64,000 nt of DNA, from positions 496,001-560,000 of the forward strand of contig NZ_CP011868.1 in the NCBI RefSeq assembly GCF_001294645.1, read 5' to 3'. Within the stretch, counting starts at the first letter, position 1, and every line of letters starts with the position of its first letter. The notes beneath the pieces were generated by a model. The model ran no database searches, had not been told where the DNA came from, and saw only the letters and a list, made by a program, of their open reading frames with translations. Source of the DNA: Pseudonocardia sp. HH130629-09. GTDB lineage: Bacteria > Actinomycetota > Actinomycetes > Mycobacteriales > Pseudonocardiaceae. Below, in pieces: positions 44,455 through 52,681 of this stretch. The position numbers and the translations under genes were made by a program.

Positions 44455-45237
44455 TCAGGCGCAGCGGCCGAGGTCCGGCTCGCCGGACCCGGCGCGCTCG
44501 TCGAACGAGATGTGCACGTGGTCGTAGTGGTTCGCGGTGTCGTCGCCGCGGTCCTCCATCTTCGACCACCCGGAGCCGTCGTTCATGCGCTGCTCCCAGA
44601 TGACGTACTTCACGCCGAGCTCGTCGCCGTTGGTCAGCGTGCAGTCGGCGATGCGGTCGCCCTTCTGCCCGCGCACCATGATGTCCAGCGCGTGCCCGGT
44701 GGGATGGTCGGAGGCGTTCGCCCGCTGCGCGACGCCGATCAGGTCGGTCTCGCCGTAGGTGCAGCCGAGGAAATCCGCGGCGTCGGAGACCCACTCCTTC
44801 ACCCGGCCCAGATCGCCGAGGTCGAGCCCGCACGACGGGTCGTTCAGTCCGCGCGCGGCGAGCTCCGCAGCGGCCCTGGCCCGTTCAGCGGCCTCCTGCG
44901 CCAGGCCCTGGGCCTTGCGGGCCGCGGCGAGGCTCGCGTCGGCGGCCGGGTCGAGCAGGCCCGCGTCGCGGACGATCTCGGCGCCGAGGACCGGGGTGTC
45001 CCGCGCGGCGGCCGCGGCCTCGGCGAACGGTGCGCCGGGGTCGGTGCCGTCGGACACCTCCTGCGCGGCCAGGCGCAGGTCGGCCGGGGTCGGCCCGAGG
45101 TCGAGCCCGGTCACGGGCGTGACGACGGCGAGCGTGCCGCTCGCGACGGCGGCCGCGGTGGCGACGTGGCGCAGGCCGGGCCGTGGCCCGGCCTGCGCCC
45201 GATGTCGGTGTCGGGGCACTTCCTGGTGCGGCGGCAC
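44455..45237 (-). CDS. Secreted coiled-coil protein with ARB-07466-like (lysozyme-like) C-terminal domain
   Basis: A 260-residue exported protein. After a basic start (VPPHQEVPRHRHRAQAGPRPG) comes a hydrophobic signal (HVATAAAVASGTLAVVTPVTG), then an Ala-rich helical stretch (ASLAAARKAQGLAQEAAERARAAAELAARGL). The C-terminal domain is ADFLGCTYGETDLIGVAQRANASDHPTGHALDIMVRGQKGDRIADCTL, YVIWEQRMNDGSGW, MEDRGDDTANHYDHVHISF. The HPTGHALD and DHVH residues resemble a metal-peptidase-like or lysozyme-like site seen in actinobacterial cell-wall proteins. The GTG at 45237 is placed by GGAGGAGAGACC. A role in peptidoglycan is inferred from family context only. Confidence 0.82.
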   Translation of the reverse strand: MPPHQEVPRHRHRAQAGPRPGLRHVATAAAVASGTLAVVTPVTGLDLGPTPADLRLAAQEVSDGTDPGAPFAEAAAAARDTPVLGAEIVRDAGLLDPAADASLAAARKAQGLAQEAAERARAAAELAARGLNDPSCGLDLGDLGRVKEWVSDAADFLGCTYGETDLIGVAQRANASDHPTGHALDIMVRGQKGDRIADCTLTNGDELGVKYVIWEQRMNDGSGWSKMEDRGDDTANHYDHVHISFDERAGSGEPDLGRCA

Positions 45238-45514
45238 GGTCTCTCCTCCGGCACGCGGACCGGCCGGGCTGCGGGGGAGCGTCGGGATCGGGGGATCCCG
45301 GCCCGTCGGGGGATACCGGACCGCGTGTTCAGTGACCGGACGGTAGCGAATGTCCCGCGATGTCCGATCTTCACGGTCCGTTCGTGGCGGCCACCGCACC
45401 CGGCCGTGCGGCGAGTGGCACGCACCGGATGAACGGGACGTCTTTACCCGACCGGACGTTCGGTGCAAAAGTAGCGCGTCCGGGACACCGCCGTCCCGGT
45501 GCAGGGGAGGACGC

Positions 45515-46858
45515 ATGACCGAGCAGCAGGCCGCGCCCGGCACGGGCCCGACGAGTGCCGCCGACACGACCGGCTCCGCGCCCGCGCAGGTGCGCCGGGT
45601 CGCCGCGACGAGCGCGATCGGTACGACGATCGAGTGGTACGACTTCTTCATCTACGCCACGGCCGCGGCCCTGGTGTTCAACAGTCAGTTCTTCAGCACG
45701 ATGTCCGCGGCCTCGGGCACCCTGGCCGCGTTCGCGACCCTCGGCGTCGGCCTGGTGGCGCGTCCGCTCGGCGGCATCGTGTGGGGGCACTTCGGTGACC
45801 GTCTCGGCCGCAAGAGGATGCTGGTCCTCTCGCTGCTGCTGATGGGCGTGGCCACCGTCGGGGTCGGCCTGCTGCCCACCTACGGCCAGATCGGCGTCGC
45901 GGTGCCGGTGCTGCTCGTCGTGCTGCGCCTGCTGCAGGGTCTCTCGGCGGGCGGTGAGTGGGGCGGCGCCGCGCTCATGGCGGTCGAGCACGCCCCGCCC
46001 GGCCGGCGCGGGCGCTACGGCTCGTTCCCACAGATCGGGGTGCCCGCCGGGCTGATCCTGGCCCAGCTGGTGTTCCTCGTCGTGTCCAACCTGACCACCG
46101 CCGAGCAGTTCGCCGCGTGGGGCTGGCGGATCCCGTTCCTGCTGTCGATCCTGCTGGTCGTCGTCGGGCTCGTGATCCGGATGCGGGTCGAGGAGAGCCC
46201 GGTGTTCGCACTGCTGCGGACCCACCGCGGCCGTAGCCGGGCCCCGATCCTGGAGGTGTTCCGGCAGCGTCCGCGCGAGCTGGTGCTGGCCTCGGTCAGC
46301 TTCGTCGCCAACAACGCGATCGGCTACATCTTCCTGGCCTACCTGCTCTCCTACGGCACCCAGGTGCTGGAGGTCCCGCGGAACACCATGATCGTCATCG
46401 TGATCATCGGCTCGCTGAGCTGGCTGGTCAGCATCGTCGCCGGCGCGGTCTGGTCGGACCGGGTCGGCCGCAAGCGTGCCTACCTGGCGGGCTCGGTGCT
46501 GCTCGTGGTGTGGCCGGTGCCGTTCTTCCTGCTGCTCGACACCACCGGGTTCGCCGCGATGGTCGTCGCGGTCGTCGTCCTCACGGTGGGCCTGGGGCTG
46601 TCCTACGGCCCGCAGTCCGCGTTGTTCGCGGAGATGTTCGAGGCCCGCTTCCGCTACAGCGGCGCGTCCTTCTCCTACGCCGTCGGTGCGGTGCTGGGCG
46701 GCGGGTTCGCGCCGCTGATCGCCGCCGCGCTGCAGCAGGGCTACGGGACGTCGATGGCGGTCGCGGCCTACATGGTCGTCGTCGCGGTAGTCTCGCTGGT
46801 CGCGGTCCTGCTCATCCGCGAGACGCACCGCCCGGACGCACCCGCCCGGCTCTCCTGA
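45515..46858 (+). CDS. MFS transporter, metabolite:H+ symporter (MHS) family
   Basis: A 447-residue, 12-helix carrier. The MHS signature is at the start: RRVAATSAIGTTIEWYDFFIYATAAALVF. It is followed by FATLGVGLVARPLGGIVWGHFGDRLGRKRMLVLSLLLMG (loop 2-3 GD-x-x-GRKR motif), RLLQGLSAGGEWGGAALMAVEHAP and the second-half motif WSDRVGRKRAYL. Relatives move proline/betaine, shikimate, alpha-ketoglutarate or aromatic acids with protons; the substrate here is unknown. The ATG at 45515 follows GGGGAGGACGC. A terminator follows. Confidence 0.92.
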   Translation: MTEQQAAPGTGPTSAADTTGSAPAQVRRVAATSAIGTTIEWYDFFIYATAAALVFNSQFFSTMSAASGTLAAFATLGVGLVARPLGGIVWGHFGDRLGRKRMLVLSLLLMGVATVGVGLLPTYGQIGVAVPVLLVVLRLLQGLSAGGEWGGAALMAVEHAPPGRRGRYGSFPQIGVPAGLILAQLVFLVVSNLTTAEQFAAWGWRIPFLLSILLVVVGLVIRMRVEESPVFALLRTHRGRSRAPILEVFRQRPRELVLASVSFVANNAIGYIFLAYLLSYGTQVLEVPRNTMIVIVIIGSLSWLVSIVAGAVWSDRVGRKRAYLAGSVLLVVWPVPFFLLLDTTGFAAMVVAVVVLTVGLGLSYGPQSALFAEMFEARFRYSGASFSYAVGAVLGGGFAPLIAAALQQGYGTSMAVAAYMVVVAVVSLVAVLLIRETHRPDAPARLS

Positions 46859-46865
46859 CGACGAC

Positions 46866-46894
46866 GGCGCCCCGGACGCGGTGTCCGGGGCGCC
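46866..46894. terminator. Bidirectional hairpin after the MHS transporter gene
   Basis: GGCGCCCCGGAC and GTCCGGGGCGCC form a perfect 12-bp stem with a five-base loop between two convergent stops. Confidence 0.87.
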
Positions 46895-46902
46895 GGAGGG
46901 GC

Positions 46903-47229
46903 CTAGAGCGAACGGTGCCGGCCGCTGCCGAGCGGGGCCGGGGCGCCGGCCGAGGACGAGAGGTCCCTGGCCCGGCGACGCCCGGCCACCGTGCCCTCGA
47001 CCGCCCGCTCGTCGATGGCGCTGGTCGCGGGGCCGGTGCTGGTTCCGGTGCCGGGGGAGGACATCGAGCGGGCCTGCTCGGCCAGCTCGCGGGTCACGCA
47101 GGGCCAGGTGGCACTGACCCCCGTCGCGTCCCTGCACTCACGGCAGAAGCCCTGCGTGTCGGGGGTGTGTTCCGCCAGGGTCCGCTCCAGCAGATCTGGC
47201 ATCTCGGACAGGATGTTCGCGAGTGCCAC
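46903..47229 (-). CDS. Small actinobacterial protein with C-x-x-C ... W-P-C motif
   Basis: A 108-residue protein starting MALANILSEMPDLLERTLAEH, with FCRECRDATGVSATWPCVT near residues 28-46: a Cys pair plus a downstream WPC Cys, a pattern common in small actinobacterial proteins of unknown function and suggestive of one metal- or redox-active site. The C-terminal half is low complexity (Ser/Gly/Thr, then Arg-rich). The ATG at 47229 has GGAGGTGAGTC upstream. It converges on the MHS transporter. Confidence 0.7.
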   Translation of the reverse strand: MALANILSEMPDLLERTLAEHTPDTQGFCRECRDATGVSATWPCVTRELAEQARSMSSPGTGTSTGPATSAIDERAVEGTVAGRRRARDLSSSAGAPAPLGSGRHRSL

Positions 47230-47653
47230 GACTCACCTCCAGGTCGAATGCGAGCGACAGTAGTGGTCGGGTTCACCCGTCCCCGGCGGGGCGGGCAGCC
47301 GCCCACCGCGGACCGGCGATCCACTCAGGACCGTCCGTAACCGCTGCTCGCACCGGGTGCCGGCGGGTGGGGCGGAGCGGCTCGGTCGCCCGGTCGCCGG
47401 GTGTGACGCCCGTCCCGTCGGCACAGTGCGGCCCTGCCCGCTCGGTGAACCGTGCCACCGATCGGCAGTCGGTGCCGACGACACGACGACACGCACCACC
47501 GCTGCGACGGACGCGCACTCGGAGCACTCGTCGTCACGGCGTCCGGACCAGTGGACCGCCCCCGTCCGTACCTGTCATGTTGGGACGTCCGCATTGCGCA
47601 CCGATACGGTCGGGCGCCTCCGAACGGTTCGGGAGCGCAAGGGGGACAGCACG
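47230..47653. other. Gene-free upstream region of the amino-acid permease
   Basis: This is 424 bp between divergent starts. I see no convincing frame on either strand, no riboswitch core that I recognise and no perfect long palindrome. It presumably holds the two divergent promoters. Confidence 0.5.
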
Positions 47654-49099
47654 ATGCACGACGACGCGACGGCCGGGTCGCCGCTCCGCCGGGACCTCGC
47701 CCACCGCCACATCCAGCTCATCGCCATCGGCGGCGCGATCGGCACCGGGTTGTTCCTGGGGGCGGGCAAGACGATCTCGCTCGCGGGGCCGTCGGTGATC
47801 CTGGTCTACGCGATCATCGGCTTCTTCCTGTTCTTCGTGCTGCGCGCGATGGGCGAGGTGCTGCTGTCGGACCTGCGCTACAAGTCCTTCAGCGACGTCG
47901 CCGCTGACCTGCTCGGCCCGTGGGCCGGGTTCTTCACCGGCTGGACCTACTGGTTCTGCTGGGTGGTCACCGGCATCGCCGACGTCGTCGCGATCTCCGG
48001 CTACGTCGCCTACTGGTGGGCCGACGTCCCGCTCTGGATCCCCGCGCTGGCCTGCATCCTGGTGCTCTTCGCGCTGAACCTGCCGACGGTGCGCGCCTTC
48101 GGCGAGGCCGAGTTCTGGTTCGCCCTGGTCAAGATCGTCGCGATCCTCGCACTCGTCGTCGTCGGGCTGGCGATGGTCCTCGGCGGGTTCCGCGCCCCGG
48201 ACGGCACGACCGCGGCGTTCGCCAACCTCTGGAACGACGGCGGCTTCTTCCCGACCGGAGTGACGGGCTTCGTGGCCGGCTTCCAGATCGCCGTGTTTGC
48301 CTTCGTCGGGGTCGAGCTCGTCGGCACCACCGCCGCCGAGGCGCGTGATCCGGAGCGCACGCTGCCGCGGGCGATCAACACCATCCCGGTGCGGATCCTG
48401 CTGTTCTACGTCGGCGCCCTCGCCGTCATCTGCGCGGTCACCCCGTGGAGCCGGATCGCTGCCGACGAGAGCCCGTTCGTCGCGATGTTCGGCCTCGCCG
48501 GGCTCGCCGCGGCGGCAGGCGTCGTCAACTTCGTGGTGCTCACCAGTGCCCTGTCCAGCGCCAACTCCGGCATCTACTCGACGTCGCGGATGGTCTACGG
48601 CCTCGCCGGTGACGGCGCCGCGCCCCCGCGGTTCGCCCGGCTGTCCGCGCGCCGGGTCCCGGTGAACGCGCTCGCGTTCTCGTGCGTGTTCCTGCTGGTG
48701 GGGGTGGCGCTGCTGTACTCGGGGCAGTCCGTGGTGGGGGCGTTCACCGTCGTCACGACGATCTCGTCGGTCTGCTTCGTGTTCGTGTGGACGATGATCC
48801 TGGTGAGCTACCTGGAGCACCGCAGGCGCCGCCCGCAGCGCCACGCGGCGTCGAGGTTCCCGATGCCGGGTGGGGTGCCGATGGTCGTCGCGGTGCTGGC
48901 GTTCTTCGTGTTCGTGCTGTGGGCGCTGACCCAGCAGGACGACACCCTGGTCGCCCTGCTGGTGACGCCGATCTGGTTCGCCGTGCTCGCCGTCGCCTAC
49001 CTGGTGCTGCGCCGCAGCCCGGCGCACGCCCGGGCCAGGGCCGCGCGCCGGGAGAAGGTGGCTGCCGAGCTCGCCGAGCGGGACCGGATCGCCGCCTAG
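47654..49099 (+). CDS. APC-family amino-acid permease (D-Ser/D-Ala/Gly, CycA-like)
   Basis: A 481-residue, 12-helix carrier. The N-terminal signature is RRDLAHRHIQLIAIGGAIGTGLFLGAGKTISLAGPSVIL; VFAFVGVELVGTTAAEARDPERTLPRAINTIPVRIL is the conserved helix-6 region of the amino-acid transporter superfamily. The middle GWTYWFCWVVTGIADVVAISGYVAYW matches the CycA/AnsP branch, but the exact substrate cannot be read. The ATG at 47654 follows GGGGGACAGCACG. The stop TAG overlaps the stop of the convergent NAD synthase gene in the tetranucleotide CTAG. Confidence 0.9.
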   Translation: MHDDATAGSPLRRDLAHRHIQLIAIGGAIGTGLFLGAGKTISLAGPSVILVYAIIGFFLFFVLRAMGEVLLSDLRYKSFSDVAADLLGPWAGFFTGWTYWFCWVVTGIADVVAISGYVAYWWADVPLWIPALACILVLFALNLPTVRAFGEAEFWFALVKIVAILALVVVGLAMVLGGFRAPDGTTAAFANLWNDGGFFPTGVTGFVAGFQIAVFAFVGVELVGTTAAEARDPERTLPRAINTIPVRILLFYVGALAVICAVTPWSRIAADESPFVAMFGLAGLAAAAGVVNFVVLTSALSSANSGIYSTSRMVYGLAGDGAAPPRFARLSARRVPVNALAFSCVFLLVGVALLYSGQSVVGAFTVVTTISSVCFVFVWTMILVSYLEHRRRRPQRHAASRFPMPGGVPMVVAVLAFFVFVLWALTQQDDTLVALLVTPIWFAVLAVAYLVLRRSPAHARARAARREKVAAELAERDRIAA

Positions 49100-51150
49100 C
49101 CCTCCGGGACCTCGCGCTCGATCTCGTCCAGCCAGATCGTCGCCGACAGGTCCGAGGGCGCCCGCCAGTCACCGCGCGGCGACAGCGCACCCCCGGCGGA
49201 CACCTTGGGGCCGTTCGGCAGCGCCGAGCGCTTGAACTGGGCGAACTGGAAGAAGCGCCGGGCGAACACCTGCAGCCACCGGCGGATCTCCGCCGGGGAG
49301 TACTCGGGCCGCTCGTCGTCGGGGAAGCCGGGCGGCCAGGCGCCCGCGGTCGCGTCGGACCAGGCGTGCCCGGCCAGGAACGCGATCTTCGACGGCCGGT
49401 AGCCGTGGCGCAGCGTGTACCAGAGCGTGAAGTCCTGCAGCGCGTACGGCCCGACGGTGGCCTGGCTGGACTGCACCTCGGTGGTCCCGTCCGACGGCAC
49501 CAGCTCCGGGGTGATCTCGGTGTCGAGCACCGACTGCAGCACGGTGGAGACCTCGGCCGGGAACTGCTCGGAGGAGATCACCCAGCGGATGAGGTGCTGC
49601 ATCAGCGTCTTCGGGACGCCGCCGTTGACGTTGTAGTGCGACATCTGGTCGCCGACGCCGTAGGTGGACCAGCCGAGCGCGATCTCCGACAGGTCCCCGG
49701 TGCCGAGCACGATCCCGCCGCGCTGGTTCGCCAGCCGGAACAGGTAGTCGGTGCGCAGACCGGCCTGGACGTTCTCGAACGTGACGTCGTAGACCGGCTC
49801 GCCGCGCCCGAAGGGATGGTCGATCTCCGACAGCATCGTCCGGGCGGTGCCGGTGATGTCGATCGTGTCGAATGTGACCCCGAGGGCCTCGGACAGCGCG
49901 ACGGCGTTGCTGCGGGTGTGGTCCGAGGTCGCGAAGCCGGGCATGGTGAAGGCCAGGATGTCGGTGCGCGGGCGCCCGAGCCGGTCCATCGCCCGGGCCG
50001 CGACGATCAGCGCGTGCGTGGAGTCGAGCCCGCCGGACACCCCGATCACGACCTTCGGCTGGCCGATCGCGCGCAGCCGCTGCTCCAGCCCGGCGACCTG
50101 GATCGAGTACGCCTCGAAGCAGTCCTGCTCCAGTCGCGCCGGGTCCGCGGGCACGAACGGGAAACGCTCCACGGTGCGGCGCAGCCCGATGTCGTGGCCG
50201 GGCGGGTCGAGCCGGAACCCGATGGTGCGGAAGGCGTCGGTGCGGGCGGCGTGGGTGCGGCGGTTGTCGTCGAACGTGCCCTGGCGCCGCCGCTCGGCGG
50301 CGATCAGGTCGAGGTCGACGTCGGCGACGGCGTGCCGCGCCCCCTGCGGGAAGCGCCCGGACTCCGCGAGGAGCACGCCGTTCTCGTAGATCATGGTCTG
50401 GCCGTCCCAGGAGACGTCCGTGGTGGACTCGCCCTCGCCCGCGGCCGCGTAGACGTAGGCGGCCAGACAGCGCGCCGACGCCGAGCGCGACAGCAGGTGC
50501 CGGGTGTCGGCCCGGCCGACGGTGATCGGCGAGCCGGACAGGTTCGCCAGCACCGTCGCCCCGGCCAGTGCCGCCTCCGACGACGGCGGGATCGGCACCC
50601 AGTAGTCCTCGCAGAGCTCGGCGTGCAGCACCAGGCCGGGCAGGTCCTCGGCGGCGAAGAGCAGGTCCGTGCCGAACGGCACGTCGACACCGGACGCGCC
50701 GCCCAGCCGGATGGTCGCACCGCGGACGTCGTCGCCGGCGGCGGTCTGGCGGCGCTCGTAGAACTCGCGGTAGGTCGGCAGGTAGGACTTGGGGGCGACG
50801 CCGAGGATCCGGCCCCGGTGGATCACGACCGCGCAGTTGTAGAGGCGGTGGCGGTACCGCAGCGGTGCCCCGACCACGAGGACCGGCAGCAGGTCCGCCG
50901 TCGCCGCGACGAGCGAGACCAGCTCGGTCTCGACGGTGTCCAGCAGGGTGTCCTGCATCAGGACGTCCTCGATGGAGTAGCCCGAGAGCGTCAGCTCGGG
51001 GAACACCACCAGCCCGACGCCGTCGTCGGCGCAGGTCCGCGCGGTCTCCAGCACGGCGGCGACGTTCGCGGCCGGGGCGGCCATCGTGGTGTGCAGGGTC
51101 GCCGCGGCGGTGCGCAGGAAGCGGTGGCGGTAGACGGAGCGGAAGTCCAC
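49096..51150 (-). CDS. nadE: Glutamine-dependent NAD(+) synthase
   Basis: A 684-residue two-domain enzyme that amidates nicotinate adenine dinucleotide to NAD with ATP and glutamine. The N-terminal nitrilase-type glutaminase has the Glu-Lys-Cys triad: FPELTLSGYSIEDV, VAPKSYLPTYREFYERR and HAELCEDYWVPIPPS. The C-terminal synthetase has the P-loop VVIGVSGGLDSTHALIVAARAMD, and LANQRGGIVLGTGDLSEIALGWSTYG. The length is typical of the actinobacterial form. The GTG at 51150 begins VDFRSVYRHRFLRTAAATL. It is the last step of NAD biosynthesis, in the cytosol. Its stop shares the CTAG with the permease. Confidence 0.97.
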   Translation of the reverse strand: MDFRSVYRHRFLRTAAATLHTTMAAPAANVAAVLETARTCADDGVGLVVFPELTLSGYSIEDVLMQDTLLDTVETELVSLVAATADLLPVLVVGAPLRYRHRLYNCAVVIHRGRILGVAPKSYLPTYREFYERRQTAAGDDVRGATIRLGGASGVDVPFGTDLLFAAEDLPGLVLHAELCEDYWVPIPPSSEAALAGATVLANLSGSPITVGRADTRHLLSRSASARCLAAYVYAAAGEGESTTDVSWDGQTMIYENGVLLAESGRFPQGARHAVADVDLDLIAAERRRQGTFDDNRRTHAARTDAFRTIGFRLDPPGHDIGLRRTVERFPFVPADPARLEQDCFEAYSIQVAGLEQRLRAIGQPKVVIGVSGGLDSTHALIVAARAMDRLGRPRTDILAFTMPGFATSDHTRSNAVALSEALGVTFDTIDITGTARTMLSEIDHPFGRGEPVYDVTFENVQAGLRTDYLFRLANQRGGIVLGTGDLSEIALGWSTYGVGDQMSHYNVNGGVPKTLMQHLIRWVISSEQFPAEVSTVLQSVLDTEITPELVPSDGTTEVQSSQATVGPYALQDFTLWYTLRHGYRPSKIAFLAGHAWSDATAGAWPPGFPDDERPEYSPAEIRRWLQVFARRFFQFAQFKRSALPNGPKVSAGGALSPRGDWRAPSDLSATIWLDEIEREVPEG

Positions 51151-51174
51151 GTCGTCATTCTGACCGGTGGGTGG

Positions 51175-51447
51175 TCAGCCCCTTCGACCCGCCAGCATCC
51201 GCGCCGCCCCGCAGGCGATCCCGGTGGCGACGAGCAGCCCCAGCAGCACCGCCCAGCCGGCCCCGACCGAGCCGCCGGCCAGCACGACCCCGAGCGACCC
51301 CAGCCACGCCAGCGGCACCAGCAACCACAGCGCCAGGCCGTGCAGCACCGCCGGGATCTCCCCGACGCCGGCCGCGATCACGATCCACACCACCCCGGCG
51401 AGCAGCCCACCGACCAGCAGCAGGGTGCCGACTCCCTCCCAGACCAC
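51175..51447 (-). CDS. Small predicted membrane protein (about 90 aa)
   Basis: Three hydrophobic segments are visible: GVGTLLLVGGLLAGVVWIVIA, LHGLALWLLVPLAWLGSLGVVLAG and GAGWAVLLGLLVATGIACGAA, ending RMLAGRRG. The GTG at 51447 is supported by GGAAGGAGACACGC. No family is recognised. It lies 13 bp downstream of the decayed esterase and 24 bp upstream of nadE on the same strand, so it is likely part of the same transcript. Confidence 0.68.
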   Translation of the reverse strand: MVWEGVGTLLLVGGLLAGVVWIVIAAGVGEIPAVLHGLALWLLVPLAWLGSLGVVLAGGSVGAGWAVLLGLLVATGIACGAARMLAGRRG

Positions 51448-51460
51448 GCGTGTCTCCTTC

Positions 51461-52656
51461 CTAGGGGTCGGGGACCGGCAGCACGCGCTGCGGCACACCG
51501 GGCCCGTCGTCGATCGTGACACCCGCCGGCGTCGCGGGCGGGGCGAGCGGCCCCGGCAGGTGCGCACCCAGCCAGTCCACCAGGTCCGGCACCTGGGCGC
51601 GGACGGCGTTCTGGTTGTGTCCGCCGCCCGGGTACACGCGGGTGTCGACGGTCACCGGCGGCGCCGCGGCGGCCCGGATCCGGTCCGCCGCCGCCCGCTC
51701 CTCGGGCTCGTCGGAACCTGCGGTGACCAGCATCGCCAGTGGTGCGGGCCGCTCGCCCAGCAGCGCGACGACGTCGTTCGCGGCCGCCAGGTCGGGCCGG
51801 CCGGCCAACAGCTCCCCGGTGACGACGTCGTCGGGGGGTGCGGTCGTAGCCGCTCTGGCTGACCGCGAGCGTGTAGGTGCGCGGGTGGCGCAGCGCCAGG
51901 TTCATCGCGCAGCGCAGTACCCACCCGAGGACCAGCCGGCCAGCGCCCAGGCTCCGCGGTCGGAGCGCACCCGCAGGTGCCGGGTGGTCCAGCCGACGAG
52001 GTCGGTGGTCAGGTAGGTGTCGTCGGCCGCGCCGTGCTGGGCGTCGACGCACTCCTGGTCGTGGCCGAACCGGGGTTCGCCGTTGATGTCGGGGATCACC
52101 GGTACGACCGGCGGGATGCGGCGATCGCGGCGATCGCGGCGTCGAGGACCTCGGGGACCCGGAACAGCGCGGCGACCTCGCGGGGCTCGCCGGGGAACCC
52201 GGGCAGCCACTCGACGACCGGGAAGCGGGCCTGCGGGTGCTCGGTGTAGCGGGCGGGAGGTAGACGTCGGGGTCGCGGTCGATGCCGGACGCGTCCCCGT
52301 GCAGGGTCATGTGCAGCGTGGAGCCCAGCCCCTGCGCGGACCGGGCGGCGACCAGCGGCATCGCCGCGTCGAGGCCGGCACCGTCCGGGCCGATGTCGGC
52401 GACCGAGCCCTCGCCGGGGTCGGGGGAGGACCCGATCAGCGAGCCGACGGTGGGGAAGAAGCCGCCGAGCAGGTTCGCCCCGGCCCCGGCGGTCGCGAGC
52501 ACGGCCACGGCCGAGACGATCACGAGCAGCGTCCGCGCGACCCCGGCGCAGCCGGTGCCACGACCCTCCGGTGAGGGCGAGCGCCAGTAGCGCCGTGACG
52601 GCCGGCACCACCGCCGCGGCGACGACGTCGAGGCGCAGCTCGGAGGCGTGGATCAC
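51461..52656 (-). pseudogene. Alpha/beta-hydrolase esterase broken by several frameshifts
   Basis: From GTG 52656 (VIHASELRLDVVAAAVVPAVT) the protein can be followed only by changing frame at least five times. In order the pieces are: an N-terminal membrane segment; AVLATAGAGANLLGGFFPTVG through DPDVYLPPA; RYTEHPQARFPVVEWLPGFPG; VVPVIPDINGEPRFGHDQECVDAQ and YLTTDLVGWTTRHL with GAWALAGWSSGGYCA (nucleophile Ser in GWSSGG); MNLALRHPRTYTLAVSQSGY; and RPAPLAMLVTAGSDEPEERAA with RVYPGGGHNQNAV (catalytic His). These make one esterase of the tributyrin/acyl-hydrolase type with a membrane anchor. It follows the aminoacyl-lipid synthase gene, where relatives carry an aminoacyl-lipid hydrolase. It is either strongly decayed or a badly resolved sequence stretch. 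Confidence 0.82.
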
Positions 52657-52681
52657 GACACCGTCCCCACGTGGCCCCGGC

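Noticed and set aside
45451-45464. ACCGGACGTTCGGT near-palindrome before the MHS transporter
   Set aside because: One mismatched pair and no second copy; too weak to list as an operator.
45238-45514. Possible ydaO-type (c-di-AMP) riboswitch before the lysozyme-like gene
   Set aside because: Such riboswitches often precede cell-wall hydrolase genes, but the conserved core sequence could not be found on the minus strand.
47230-47653. Possible glycine riboswitch before the CycA-like permease
   Set aside because: No recognisable tandem aptamer core; only GC-rich, weakly structured sequence.
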